Shown here: positions 36,609 through 46,341 of the stretch, in pieces
Numbering within the stretch: the stretch's first letter is position 1
How the letters are laid out: each line of letters opens with the position of its first letter
NCBI GenBank assembly: GCA_024278935.1
Contig: JAJRSF010000063.1
Coordinates: 41,868 to 105,867 of the forward strand
Origin: Candidatus Zixiibacteriota bacterium
Lineage (GTDB): Bacteria; Zixibacteria; MSB-5A5; GN15; FEB-12
DNA: 64,000 nt
Reading direction: 5' to 3'
Notes under the pieces: generated by a model
The model's input: only the letters and a program-made list of their open reading frames with translations
Told to the model about the DNA's origin: nothing
The model's database searches: none
Program-made: the position numbers and the translations under genes

Positions 36609-37337
36609 ATGATAAAAGGTTTATACAAATCAGCATCTGCGATGATACCGCGGATCAAAAAACAGGAAGCTTCGGCAAACAACATTGCTAACGCTTCAAC
36701 ACCCGGCTTTAAGAAAGAACGGATATTTACTAAAGAACTTTCTAAGGCGGAATTAAAAATTGCACAAACGAGAAATCCGTGGGAACAGCCAATGGTTGAT
36801 AAATCCTATACATCGTTTACCCCTGGTGTTTTTGATAATACCGGCAACCCTTTACATATGGCTATTGACGGCGATGGTTTCTTTACGATTGAGCTTCCTG
36901 ATGGAACAAGAGCTCTCACAAGAAACGGTGCCTTTTCTGTCAACAACCAAGGACTCCTGGAAATTCCGGGTGGTGCTTTGGTGATGGGCGAGGGTGGACC
37001 TATTGAAGTTGGCTCCGGTGTTGTTGATGTATCAGCAACTGGGATAGTTTCATCGGATGGTCTTACAGTCGGGCAGATTAGTCCGGTCACAGTTAACGAT
37101 CTGCAGTCTTTGGAAAAAATTGGAAGTTCTATGTTTATCGTTCCTGAAGGTGAAGAACTGATTGCCGTTCCAAAAACAACTATTCAGCAAGGATATTTGG
37201 AAGCATCAAATGTTGATATCGTTCGTGAAATGATTGAGATGATAATTTCTTTCAGAAACTTTGAAGCAGATTCTAAATCAATCTCGGTGCAAGACCAATC
37301 GCTCGACCATCTGTTTAACAGGGTCGCAGGTAAATAA
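36609..37337 (+). CDS. flgF: Flagellar basal-body rod protein FlgF
   Basis: 242 residues from the ATG at 36609, preceded by GGAGA; an upstream TTG at 36570 lies inside the sigma-54 promoter and is rejected. Rod motifs are EASANNIANASTPGFKKE, DGDGFFTIELPDGTRALTRNGAF and the C-terminal SNVDIVREMIEMI. The order flgF-flgG is standard for the rod. Confidence 0.92.
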   Translation: MIKGLYKSASAMIPRIKKQEASANNIANASTPGFKKERIFTKELSKAELKIAQTRNPWEQPMVDKSYTSFTPGVFDNTGNPLHMAIDGDGFFTIELPDGTRALTRNGAFSVNNQGLLEIPGGALVMGEGGPIEVGSGVVDVSATGIVSSDGLTVGQISPVTVNDLQSLEKIGSSMFIVPEGEELIAVPKTTIQQGYLEASNVDIVREMIEMIISFRNFEADSKSISVQDQSLDHLFNRVAGK

Positions 37338-37370
37338 GAAAAACAGAATCATACTATAGGAAGTAGAAAA

Positions 37371-38159
37371 ATGATTAAAGCAATGAGAACAGCGGCAACA
37401 GGGATGATTGCCCAACAGATGAATGTTGACAATATTGCCAACAACTTGGCAAACGTCAATACGACAGGTTTCAAAAAAAGTAAAATCGAATTTCAAGACA
37501 TACTCTATCAAAATCTCAGAAGAGCCGGAACAGCAACGGCCATTGGTACTACAGTACCGAATGAACTCTCTATCGGGTATGGTACAAGAGCAGTAGCAAC
37601 GAATAGAATGTTTACTACCGGTAATTTACAACTAACCGGGAACCCGCTCGACTTAGCGATTTCAGGTGATGGGTTCTTTCAAATTCAGCATCCTGATGGT
37701 TCTACGGTGTACACTCGTGATGGTGCTTTAAAAATTGGTGGTGATGGTACTGTTGTCACATCAGAAGGCTATAGACTTATTCCGGAAATTACGATACCTG
37801 AAGATGCTTCATCAATTTCTATCGGAACAGATGGAACGGTGCAAGTAATTCAATTTGGTTCAGACACTGCAACCGATGTAGGGCAGATCGAATTAGCCCG
37901 ATTTATAAACCCATCAGGACTAGAAGCAATAGGACGAAACTTATTAGTGCAGACCGGTGCTTCCGGCGATCCACAAACTGATATACCATCACAAGGTGGA
38001 CTGGGTACAGTAGACCAGGGATATTTGGAAATGTCTAATGTCGATGTTGTCGATGAGATGGTGAATATGATTGTCGCACAGCGTGCTTACGAAATGAATT
38101 CAAAAGCAATTACAACTGCTGACGATATGTCACAAATCGCAAATAACTTAAAGAGATAA
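37371..38159 (+). CDS. flgG: Flagellar distal rod protein FlgG
   Basis: 262 residues, the usual FlgG length. MIKAMRTAATGMIAQQMNVD starts the rod helix, NNLANVNTTGFKK and DGFFQIQHPDG follow, and SNVDVVDEMVNMIVAQRAYE ends it. Confidence 0.96.
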   Translation: MIKAMRTAATGMIAQQMNVDNIANNLANVNTTGFKKSKIEFQDILYQNLRRAGTATAIGTTVPNELSIGYGTRAVATNRMFTTGNLQLTGNPLDLAISGDGFFQIQHPDGSTVYTRDGALKIGGDGTVVTSEGYRLIPEITIPEDASSISIGTDGTVQVIQFGSDTATDVGQIELARFINPSGLEAIGRNLLVQTGASGDPQTDIPSQGGLGTVDQGYLEMSNVDVVDEMVNMIVAQRAYEMNSKAITTADDMSQIANNLKR

Positions 38160-38162
38160 ATA

Positions 38163-38846
38163 ATGAAACTCTTTTATAAGATTTTATGCATTCTGCTTTT
38201 AGTTGTCACTGTTTCAACAGAAGCAAAAACTATCAATCAGGCTATTGTTGCACAAATGTTTTTAGACAATCAGCTTGATAGCGGACAGTATGAAATCGAG
38301 ATTGTTTCCAGTCGAATCAAACAAAAAGAGTACAACAACGAAGATCTGTTTATCAAGCCGCTTACACTAAAAAAGCCAATTGGATTATATACCGTGCTGG
38401 TAACGATAGTAAGTAACGGCGAGGAAACAGAGTCATCACAAGTACGGATGCGAATCCGGAAATTTGAGACAGTTCTTGTATCTACCGATAGGCTGAAACG
38501 TCATACCGAATTATCGAATTTAAATACAACAGTCGAACGGGTCGAAGTAACCAATCTTCGGAGCAAATCATATCTTTCTGTCGAAGAGACTTTAGGGTAC
38601 AGATTAAAAGGAACCGTTCAAAAATCTATTCCAATTACAAGCAGTATGCTTGTGAAAATTCCTGATATAGTTTCAGGGAGAGAAACGACAATTATTTACG
38701 CAGGTTCAATATTTAAAATTACTGCCGATGGGGTTGCACTGCAGCCGGGTTCTATTGGCGATTTTATAAAAGTAAAAAACAAAACTAGTAAAAAAATAAT
38801 AGTAGCTCGCGTCATTGATTCACATCATGTCGCCGTAGACCCATAG
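38163..38846 (+). CDS. flgA: Flagella basal body P-ring formation protein FlgA
   Basis: 227 residues with a signal peptide at about 1-22 and a C-terminal SAF/ChapFlgA domain (about 100-225; LKRHTELSNLNTTVERVEV, RETTIIYAGSIFKITADGVALQPGSIGDFIKVKN). FlgA is the periplasmic chaperone for FlgI. Starts 3 bases after flgG. Confidence 0.88.
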   Translation: MKLFYKILCILLLVVTVSTEAKTINQAIVAQMFLDNQLDSGQYEIEIVSSRIKQKEYNNEDLFIKPLTLKKPIGLYTVLVTIVSNGEETESSQVRMRIRKFETVLVSTDRLKRHTELSNLNTTVERVEVTNLRSKSYLSVEETLGYRLKGTVQKSIPITSSMLVKIPDIVSGRETTIIYAGSIFKITADGVALQPGSIGDFIKVKNKTSKKIIVARVIDSHHVAVDP

Positions 38847-38867
38847 GATTGGGCAAAGGAGTCACTT

Positions 38868-39458
38868 ATGAACATAAGAAAAATTGGATTGATCTTATTC
38901 GTTCTTTTGCTTTTACCATTTACGGTAAAAGTTTTTGGTTCAAATAATTTTGGTCAAACACAATCATTATTCACGGACATCAAAGCAAATAGTGTCGGTG
39001 ATATTTTAACGGTTCTCATTTTTGAACAAAGCAGAGCCACCCAAAAAGCCGAAGCGAAAACATCTAAATCAACCAAAGCATCAATTTCAGGCGGACCTGG
39101 TATTGGACCATTACGGTTTATTCCAATCTTTGGTGCCGATGGTAAAAACGATGCAACATTCGATGGCAAAGGGGAATCAATTCGTAACGGTACATTCTCT
39201 GCTAAAATGTCGGTGACCGTTGTATCTGTCAAAGAAAGTGGTGATCTGATTATTCAAGGTCCCCGTACTATTGGGTTATCAGGTGATAGAGAAACGATGG
39301 GGTTAACTGGTGTCGTACGACAAAAAGATATTAGCCCGGATAATACTATCGACTCATATCTTATTGCCGATGCTGAGATTTCATATACCGGTAAAGGGAA
39401 TGCAAATTCCGCTCACAGACCTGGCTTTTTTACTCGTGCCTTCAACTGGATATTTTAG
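38868..39458 (+). CDS. flgH: Flagellar L-ring protein FlgH
   Basis: 196 residues. GDILTVLIFEQSRATQKA, VSVKESGDLIIQGPRTI, LTGVVRQKDISPDNTI and ADAEISYTGKG match FlgH, which forms the outer-membrane ring. The signal region (IGLILFVLLLLPFTVKVFG) has no lipobox cysteine, whereas many FlgH proteins are lipoproteins, so this one may be anchored differently. Confidence 0.92.
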   Translation: MNIRKIGLILFVLLLLPFTVKVFGSNNFGQTQSLFTDIKANSVGDILTVLIFEQSRATQKAEAKTSKSTKASISGGPGIGPLRFIPIFGADGKNDATFDGKGESIRNGTFSAKMSVTVVSVKESGDLIIQGPRTIGLSGDRETMGLTGVVRQKDISPDNTIDSYLIADAEISYTGKGNANSAHRPGFFTRAFNWIF

Positions 39459-39467
39459 GAGAAACAT

Positions 39468-40604
39468 ATGTTAAACGCAATCTTTACAAAAATTTCTCTG
39501 CCGATCTGTACATCGTTAATAATTTTGTTTATTACAACGTTTGTTATTCCTGTTGATGCAAGCAAAGTTCGTATAAAAGATATTTGTCAATTTCAAAATA
39601 TGGAAGAGACCGAGCTTATCGGTTATGGACTTATTATAGGTCTTGATGGAACCGGTGATGGCAACGGTACCCAGTTTACGACTCAATCACTTACAAATAT
39701 GATGGAACGTATGGGACTGACTGTCGATGCCAAAAAAGTAAAAGTTAAAAATGTTGCCGCTGTAATGGTGACTGGTAAAATGACCAGTTTTAACCGCAAC
39801 GGTACTTATGTCGATGTGACCGTTTCGTCAGTAGGGGATGCATCATCTTTGCAAGGTGGTACTCTTTTGATGACACCACTCTCAGATATTTCAGGTACAG
39901 TACGTGCTGTTGCACAAGGTGCTGTTTCTATTGGTGGTTTTAATGTGCAGGTTGATGATGGTAGTAAAATTATCAATAACTACACATTGGTCGGACGTGT
40001 TCCAAACGGTGCTAAAGTTTCTAATGAGATTAAAGGTCCTAAAACAACCAAGAAAGATTTTTATATATCACTTCGTTCACCTGACTTTACTACAGCAAAT
40101 AGAATTGCCGAACGAATCAATATCAAATATGGCATGACAGCTTTTGCGCTTGATGGCGGAACTGTACAGGTAATGATTCCTGATTCATTGTCACACATGG
40201 TATATCGCACTCGGTTTATTTCAGACATTGGTCTTCTCAAAATTGTCCCTGATCAAGTTGCACGGGTTGTGCTAAATGAAAAAACAGGAACTATTGTAGC
40301 AGGTCAACATGTCACTATCGAACCGGTAGCAATTGCTCATGGAACGATTACAGTCAATATAGAATCATCTCCGGTCATTTCACAACCGGAAGCATTTTCA
40401 TCAGGTGAAACTATTGTAACATCTGATTCTCGAATTACGATTAATGACGAACCGGCTAGAGTGGTTCATTTAAAACGGGTCGTTTATTTATCTGATGTAG
40501 CAAAAGCATTAAATAAAATCGGAGCAACTCCAAGAGATATTATTGCAATTTTCCAAGCTTTAAAACAAGCCGGAGCATTACAAGCGGAGTTGATAATTTT
40601 ATAA
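39468..40604 (+). CDS. flgI: Flagellar P-ring protein FlgI
   Basis: 378 residues with a signal segment at about 8-31. GYGLIIGLDGTGDG, VAAVMVTGKM and the C-terminal DVAKALNKIGATPRDIIAIFQALKQAGAL are typical. The stop TAA overlaps the flgJ ATG by one base. Confidence 0.95.
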   Translation: MLNAIFTKISLPICTSLIILFITTFVIPVDASKVRIKDICQFQNMEETELIGYGLIIGLDGTGDGNGTQFTTQSLTNMMERMGLTVDAKKVKVKNVAAVMVTGKMTSFNRNGTYVDVTVSSVGDASSLQGGTLLMTPLSDISGTVRAVAQGAVSIGGFNVQVDDGSKIINNYTLVGRVPNGAKVSNEIKGPKTTKKDFYISLRSPDFTTANRIAERINIKYGMTAFALDGGTVQVMIPDSLSHMVYRTRFISDIGLLKIVPDQVARVVLNEKTGTIVAGQHVTIEPVAIAHGTITVNIESSPVISQPEAFSSGETIVTSDSRITINDEPARVVHLKRVVYLSDVAKALNKIGATPRDIIAIFQALKQAGALQAELIIL

Positions 40605-41536
40605 TGAATATAGGTTCCCTAAATACTGCCCAAATTGATTATCCGAAAACAGACTTGGAACAGCTCAAGACAGAGCCGTCCGGAGATCTGGAAGCGGAAA
40701 AAGTTCGTCTGAAAAAAGCGACCAAAGAATTCGAATCGTTTTTTACTTACCAACTTTTAAAATCAATGCGGAAAACAATCCCGAAAGGAACTCTCACAGA
40801 GGGGGGAGCTTTTTCGGGTGGTATGGGAAAAGAAATTTTTACAGATATGTTTGATATGAAAATGGCAAAACAGATGACAATGAAATCTGATAAGTCTATC
40901 TCTGCCGTTTTGTATCGATCTTTAGAGAAGAGAATCGAAGCACCGTTTTTAGATGAAGTCGAAAGTGTCGTGATTAAGCCGATTGAAAAAGAATCAATTA
41001 AATCAATAGAGATAAAACAAGATGATTTGCAACAGATAAAACGACCGCAGGAAAATTTTGAGATTAAAAGAAGAGATGGCGACTTCATGGAAGTAGCTCC
41101 TTCTGTGCGACTAAAAACGTCTAGCTCTGTTGATCCGATACTTTCTAAATATGGGGCAGAGATTCAAAAAGCTGCCGAGAAATATTCGCTAGATCCTGCT
41201 TTGATTATTTCAGTTATCAAAGCGGAGTCAAACGGTAATGCCCAAGCTGTGTCACCTGCCGGTGCCAAAGGCTTAATGCAGTTGATGGACTCAACCGCTG
41301 CCGAGCTTGATGTGAAGGATGTTTTTGCCCCGGCTGACAATATTGATGGTGGCAGTCGTTATCTGAAGCAGATGCTGGATAAATTTAAGTCGGTGAAGCT
41401 CGCATTGGCGGCTTATAACGCCGGACCCGGTAATGTGATGCGATACGATGGGATACCGCCGTTTCCAGAAACAGAAGCATACGTTGACAAGGTGATTGAT
41501 AGTTTAAACACAGTAAATGAAACTCAAATGCGATAA
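40604..41536 (+). CDS. flgJ: FlgJ-like rod-binding protein fused to a lytic transglycosylase
   Basis: 310 residues. The N-terminal rod-binding domain (about 33-105; EFESFFTYQLLKSMRKTIPKG) is followed by a charged linker and an SLT-type lytic transglycosylase domain (about 185-300), with catalytic Glu in IKAESNGNAQA, GLMQLM and LALAAYNAGPGNV. Enterobacterial FlgJ carries a glucosaminidase domain instead. It should clear peptidoglycan for the growing rod. Confidence 0.9.
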   Translation: MNIGSLNTAQIDYPKTDLEQLKTEPSGDLEAEKVRLKKATKEFESFFTYQLLKSMRKTIPKGTLTEGGAFSGGMGKEIFTDMFDMKMAKQMTMKSDKSISAVLYRSLEKRIEAPFLDEVESVVIKPIEKESIKSIEIKQDDLQQIKRPQENFEIKRRDGDFMEVAPSVRLKTSSSVDPILSKYGAEIQKAAEKYSLDPALIISVIKAESNGNAQAVSPAGAKGLMQLMDSTAAELDVKDVFAPADNIDGGSRYLKQMLDKFKSVKLALAAYNAGPGNVMRYDGIPPFPETEAYVDKVIDSLNTVNETQMR

Positions 41537-41540
41537 ATAC

Positions 41541-41567
41541 TAAAGTGAAATAGAAATTAACCGACTA
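41541..41567 (+). promoter_or_regulatory. Possible sigma-28 promoter for flgN-flgK
   Basis: TAAA (41541-41544), 15 bases, ACCGACTA (41560-41567). The -35 is perfect; the -10 keeps only the CCGA core. Supported mainly by the late-gene identity of flgN, flgK, flgL and csrA downstream. Confidence 0.35.
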
Positions 41568-41603
41568 TAAATGTGAAGATAAAAAATACTATTGGATAGA
41601 AAA

Positions 41604-42092
41604 ATGATTGATACACTAATCGAAATTATTGGCAAGGAAGCCAAGCTCTTTGAATCTTTTTTGTAACTCCTTGAAAAACAACAAAGAATGCTTGTGGAAA
41701 ATGACCTTGACGGACTGAACCAGGTAACTGCTGACCAGCACGAACGGCTTACTGAAAGTCACATGCTAAACAGTCGGAGGCTTGAAGTCGTTGAGCAGAT
41801 TAGAAAAGATAAAAATATTGAGGGTGACTTAAATGTTACTCGTCTGCTCACATTGATAGATCAACAACAAGCCGACAGGTTAGAACAACTTCAGAATGTG
41901 ATTACTGAACTCAACGATAAAATTACTGATACCAGAAATCAAAATGCAATTTTGCTGAATCGTTCAAGAGAATATATCTCGAAAACTATGGATATGCTCT
42001 CTCGGATTCATGCACCGAAGTCACCAACGTATGGACAAACAGGTGCTTCGTATGATCAGCATCAGCCATTGTCAATAGATAGGAGTATCTGA
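41604..42092 (+). CDS. flgN: Flagellar export chaperone FlgN, interrupted by TAA
   Basis: Coiled-coil FlgN, chaperone for FlgK and FlgL. An ATG at 41604 opens MIDTLIEIIGKEAKLFESFL, then an in-frame TAA (41664-41666) interrupts, after which LLEKQQRMLVENDLDGLNQ continues the family pattern to the stop at 42092. The full gene would be 162 residues. The codon position fits Glu (GAA to TAA by one base). Without read-through only a shortened form from the ATG at 41688 could be made. The stop overlaps flgK by one base. Confidence 0.75.
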
Positions 42093-43483
42093 TGCCAGGA
42101 TTATTTCAAGGACTCGAAATAGGTCGTCGTGCATTACTGACCAACCAAGCAGCACTTCAAACAATTGGACATAACATATCCAATGTTAATACTCCCGGGT
42201 ATACCAGACAAAGAGTAAATATCTCAGCGACAATTCCGGAAAGTAATACAATAGGTTCTTTTGGTACCGGTGTTCAGGTAACAGATATTCAGCAAATTCG
42301 CGACCTCTTTTTAGGCAATCAGTATCGACAGGAAAGTAAATCGCTAGGTGAGTGGAGTTACAAAGAAAAAATTCTTTCTCAAGTAGAGAGCGTGCTAAAT
42401 CCATTAAGCACAGATTCACTTTCGAATCAGATGAATGATTTTTGGAATGCATGGGATAATTTTGCAAAAGACCCAAGTTCATCATCAACTCGAAATGAGC
42501 TGGTTTCACCAACGGACAAAATGACAAGCTCTTTTCATGATCTGAATAACCAGATAGAAAGTTTGCGATCTTCAATTGATGCTGATTTAAATAATTACAC
42601 AAACGAAATCAATCGAATGACTAGCGAAGTTGCTCGGTTAAATCATCAGATTCAATCGCTTGAGGTTGGTGGCGTAGTAGCCAACGATTTACGTGATACA
42701 AGAGATTTGGTTTTAGATAATCTTGCCCAATTGGTTGATATCAACACAAATGAAAATCAGAATGGTGAGATGGTAGTGTATATCGGTGCTATGTCAATTG
42801 TGAATGGTAGGGATGCGATAAATATTGAAGGAAAAGTCAGTAATGTCGATGGTGTGCCTATTCATAAACTTGTATGGGAAGGTACCGATGTTGAACTGAC
42901 CAATTCTGCCGGACAGCTAAAAGCACTTATTGAAAGTCGCGATGAAATAATTCCAAAATATATAGATAAGTTAGATACTTTGGCAGCTGCGATGGTTGAA
43001 CAAGTAAATTCAATTCATATGACCGGTACTACAGCTGATGGACAGACAAACATTGCATTTTTTGATGTGAACAAGACATCCGCAGGAGATATTTCAATAA
43101 ATAATGAGATTCTTAACAATCAGCAGAATATTGTATCGTCAACATCCGGTGCTGAGAGTGATAACGGTCTTGCTAATGCCATATTCGAACTTCGGAATCA
43201 AAATGTGCTCAATAATGGTTCTGTATCTATGAACGGTTACTACAACTCTATAATTGGTTCAGTTGCAATTGAGTCAAGCGAAGCAACATCGTTTGCATCT
43301 AACTATGATCTTTTAGTACAGCAAGTAGAATTTGCAAGACAATCTGTACAAGGGGTTTCCCTTGATGAAGAAATGACAAATTTAATTAAATATCAACATG
43401 CCTATGACGCTGCCGCAAGAGTAATCACTACAATGGATCAAGCTCTTGATACGGTTTTATCAATGGGTGTTGTTGGGAGATAA
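42092..43483 (+). CDS. flgK: Flagellar hook-associated protein 1 FlgK
   Basis: 463 residues. The N-terminus GLFQGLEIGRRALLTNQAAL and GHNISNVNTPGYTRQ, and the C-terminus VSLDEEMTNLIKYQHAYDAAARVITTMDQALD, are diagnostic. FlgK is the first hook-filament junction protein. Confidence 0.95.
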   Translation: MPGLFQGLEIGRRALLTNQAALQTIGHNISNVNTPGYTRQRVNISATIPESNTIGSFGTGVQVTDIQQIRDLFLGNQYRQESKSLGEWSYKEKILSQVESVLNPLSTDSLSNQMNDFWNAWDNFAKDPSSSSTRNELVSPTDKMTSSFHDLNNQIESLRSSIDADLNNYTNEINRMTSEVARLNHQIQSLEVGGVVANDLRDTRDLVLDNLAQLVDINTNENQNGEMVVYIGAMSIVNGRDAINIEGKVSNVDGVPIHKLVWEGTDVELTNSAGQLKALIESRDEIIPKYIDKLDTLAAAMVEQVNSIHMTGTTADGQTNIAFFDVNKTSAGDISINNEILNNQQNIVSSTSGAESDNGLANAIFELRNQNVLNNGSVSMNGYYNSIIGSVAIESSEATSFASNYDLLVQQVEFARQSVQGVSLDEEMTNLIKYQHAYDAAARVITTMDQALDTVLSMGVVGR

Positions 43484-43542
43484 TTTTTAAAAAGAAAAAG
43501 TAAACAATAACATTATGGCATAGGAACCAAGGAGGGTTTTAA

Positions 43543-43860
43543 GTGCTGATTTTAACAAGGAAGTTAGGTGAATCTATAAACATCGGAGAAGATATTAAAA
43601 TTTCGGTGTTAGGGATTCATGGGAAACAAGTAAGAATTGGAATTGATGCTCCAATGAATGTGGTTGTGCATCGTGAAGAAATCTATGTGAAGATTCAGGA
43701 AGAAAACCGCAAAGCATCGGGATCGATTTCAAAAGATATTAAAGGAATGGTTGACCTTATAAAAAGTAAAATTAAAGGTGAAGCAATAAAGCCACCGGTA
43801 ATTGATTATAAGGATAAGATGAACAAAAAAGATTCATCTCACCGAAAACCAAAAAGTTAA
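43543..43860 (+). CDS. csrA: Carbon storage regulator CsrA with C-terminal extension
   Basis: 105 residues from a GTG start behind a very strong AGGAGGG. The first 60 residues are classic CsrA ([38 protein letters not shown]), with the RNA-binding Arg in VHREE. An extra basic tail of about 40 residues (60-105) exceeds normal CsrA. Placed between flgK and flgL with fliW downstream, it is the likely translational repressor of flagellin. Confidence 0.95.
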   Translation: MLILTRKLGESINIGEDIKISVLGIHGKQVRIGIDAPMNVVVHREEIYVKIQEENRKASGSISKDIKGMVDLIKSKIKGEAIKPPVIDYKDKMNKKDSSHRKPKS

Positions 43861-43879
43861 CTAAACAAGTGAGTATGTT

Positions 43880-45801
43880 ATGCGTGTAACCAATTCAATG
43901 ATTGCCGGACGAGTGACTTATAATGCTCAGAGTTCTCTCACGAGATTTTCGAACTTACAAACACAAATGTCTTCCGGGAAGAGAATCAATAAACCGTCAG
44001 ATGATCCTTTGGGGATTACTAAAGATCTTGATTATCGTCGTGAATTGTCAAACAACAAACAGTATCAAGGAAATATTAATCAAGCTGAATCTTGGTATCG
44101 TAACAATGATGGTACCATCACAGAATTACATGAACTCATAACAGCAGCAAAAGGTAAAGCAATTCATGGTGCTGATGATGGTGCAAGTGATTCGGCAACA
44201 AGAAAGTTATATGCCAATGAATTACGTGAGAGCATTGATAAAATTTATCGCTAGGTAATACCAAGCTTGAAGGGCGGTTTATTTACTCAGGGTTTCAAAC
44301 GGATTCATCAGCATTTCAAGGTCATAGCAATGGTATTTCATTCTTAGGTGATACTGGTGTTATAAATTTCAATATAGATTCAAATGTCGATCAAGCAGTA
44401 AATATAAATGGGGCAGATCTTCTCTTAAAACCAGTTTTAACTTTAGGAGAAGGGTATGATCTTAATGTCGGATTAAATGGTGCGACAGAACTTGCGAATT
44501 TACATAATGGCAATGGTATCAATCAAATACCGGGCTTGATTCAAATTCAGGATTTGAACTTAGGAATAACCGCAACTTTTGACTTAAATGCCGAAACTAC
44601 TCTTGATGAAGTCATAACACAGATTAATAATGATCTTGCTGTTAACGGTATCAATAACCTTACGGTTAGAATTGCTGATGATAACAGTTCGCTTCTTTTT
44701 GAAACAACTCAGAATGGTTGAATTTCCGGAAGTACTCCGCTTAATAATATCAATAGTGGTACCGGAGTTGATCTAACTACCGGTTTAATAAAAGTAACTG
44801 ATGGTGCGGGAATTGATTTAAATATCGATCTAAGTTCTGCGGTGACAGTTGATGATGTAATTACTCAGTTTAACTCACAAATGATGACTGCTGGCCTGTT
44901 TAATGTTACGATGGGAATCAATGCTGCCGGTACCGGTTTTGAAATCAATGATACAAATGGTATTCCATTAAATTTGTCTATTGAGAATGTAGAAAACAAT
45001 GTCAATTTAGCAGAACAGCTTGGAATTGTTGGAAATATCGAACCTACGTTAACCGGTAAAGACCTTGCTCCACGAGTACACTTTGAAGTATTGGAGATGG
45101 GGGGAACTACTGCTGAAGATTTAGGTATCTTAGGTGAGTTTAGAGGAAATTATGCCGGAGAAAATTTAGATCCACAGCTACTGGCAACATCCAATCTTTC
45201 GGACCTCAATAATGGTTTAGGTTTCCCGATGGGCGAAATTACAATGTGGCAGGGTGGTACAAATGCGACACTTGATTTAGATAGTCCGTCAATTGTAACG
45301 GTGCAGGATATGCTCGATGCATTTAATAATTCAGGGTTAGATATTACCGCATCGCTTAATGCAGATGGCAGAGGGATTCAAGTTGTAAATAATGACCCAA
45401 ATTCTTCTTTTACTATTGAAGAGGTCTCGGGCGGAACAGCTGCCCGTAGTTTAGGGGTATACGGCTCATCTGATATTGTTGGTTCATTCTTTGTTTTAGC
45501 AAATGCGATGGAAAACGATGATCAAGAAGCAATCGCAGGATTGTTAGATAATTTTGATTTAGGATTAAATGATCTTCTAAATCAGAGAGCTATAACCGGC
45601 GGAAAAGGTGCCAGGTTAGAAAGTACTAAATACAGACTTTATGAGCAGGAATTTATGTTTACTTCACGGCTTTCTGAAATTGAAGATGCCGACTTAACAG
45701 AAGTCATTACAAATTTATCAATATATGAAAATAATTATCAGGCGGCTCTTATGGCGTCAGCCAGAATTATACAACCGTCACTTTTAAGTTTTTTAAGATA
45801 G
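43880..45801 (+). CDS. flgL: Flagellar hook-associated protein 3 FlgL, interrupted twice
   Basis: Three open pieces form one FlgL of about 640 residues. The N-terminus (RVTNSMIAGRVTYNAQSSL, MSSGKRINKPSDDP) is in 43880-44254. A missing T in the TTT run at 44244-44246 shifts the frame; restored, the sequence reads ILSLGNTKLEGRFIYSGFQ, the FlgL core. An in-frame TGA at 44719-44721 interrupts the variable domain. The C-terminus (RLSEIEDADLTEVITNLSIYENNYQAALMASARI) ends at 45801. The length is large for FlgL because of the expanded middle. Confidence 0.8.
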
Positions 45802-45837
45802 AATAATTTAGATAGGTAATATATAAAGGAATAATTT

Positions 45838-46308
45838 ATGATTGTACAAAGTTTACGACTAGGTGACATTGAGGTCTCCGAAGACAAATTGATAACTATG
45901 GAAAGACCTGTTTTAGGTTTTGAAAAGTACAAAAAGTTTTGTCTCGTAGAAATCGATGAGCTCAAACCATTTTTATGGTTGCAGGCTGTTGATGAAGCGA
46001 CAATCTCATTTTTGGTTGTAAACCCGAGACTGTTTATGACAGATTATAGAATTGAAATTAATTCTAAAGAGATTGCAGAACTTAAAATCGATGATGTCAA
46101 CGCAGTTGAAACATATGTCGTTGTAACATTGGCAGAAAATGCCGATGAAATCACCGCCAATATGCAGGGTCCTATTTTAATCAATACCGAAAATAACCGA
46201 GGAAAACAGCTTGTCTTAGTAAATACTGATTACAAAGTGAAATATCGTTTTATGAAATATTTACCACAGACAGAAACTGAACAGAAACAAGAAGAAGTCG
46301 CTGTATAA
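45838..46308 (+). CDS. fliW: Flagellar assembly factor FliW
   Basis: 156 residues. ITMERPVLGFEKYKKFCLVEIDE, FLWLQAVDEATISFLVVNP and ILINTENNRGKQLVL are the FliW signature. FliW binds both flagellin and CsrA; when flagellin is exported, free FliW antagonises CsrA and lets flagellin be translated. csrA and the flagellin gene lie on either side. Confidence 0.95.
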   Translation: MIVQSLRLGDIEVSEDKLITMERPVLGFEKYKKFCLVEIDELKPFLWLQAVDEATISFLVVNPRLFMTDYRIEINSKEIAELKIDDVNAVETYVVVTLAENADEITANMQGPILINTENNRGKQLVLVNTDYKVKYRFMKYLPQTETEQKQEEVAV

Positions 46309-46341
46309 ATTTTCATTCATAACAAATAGGAAATTGATATT

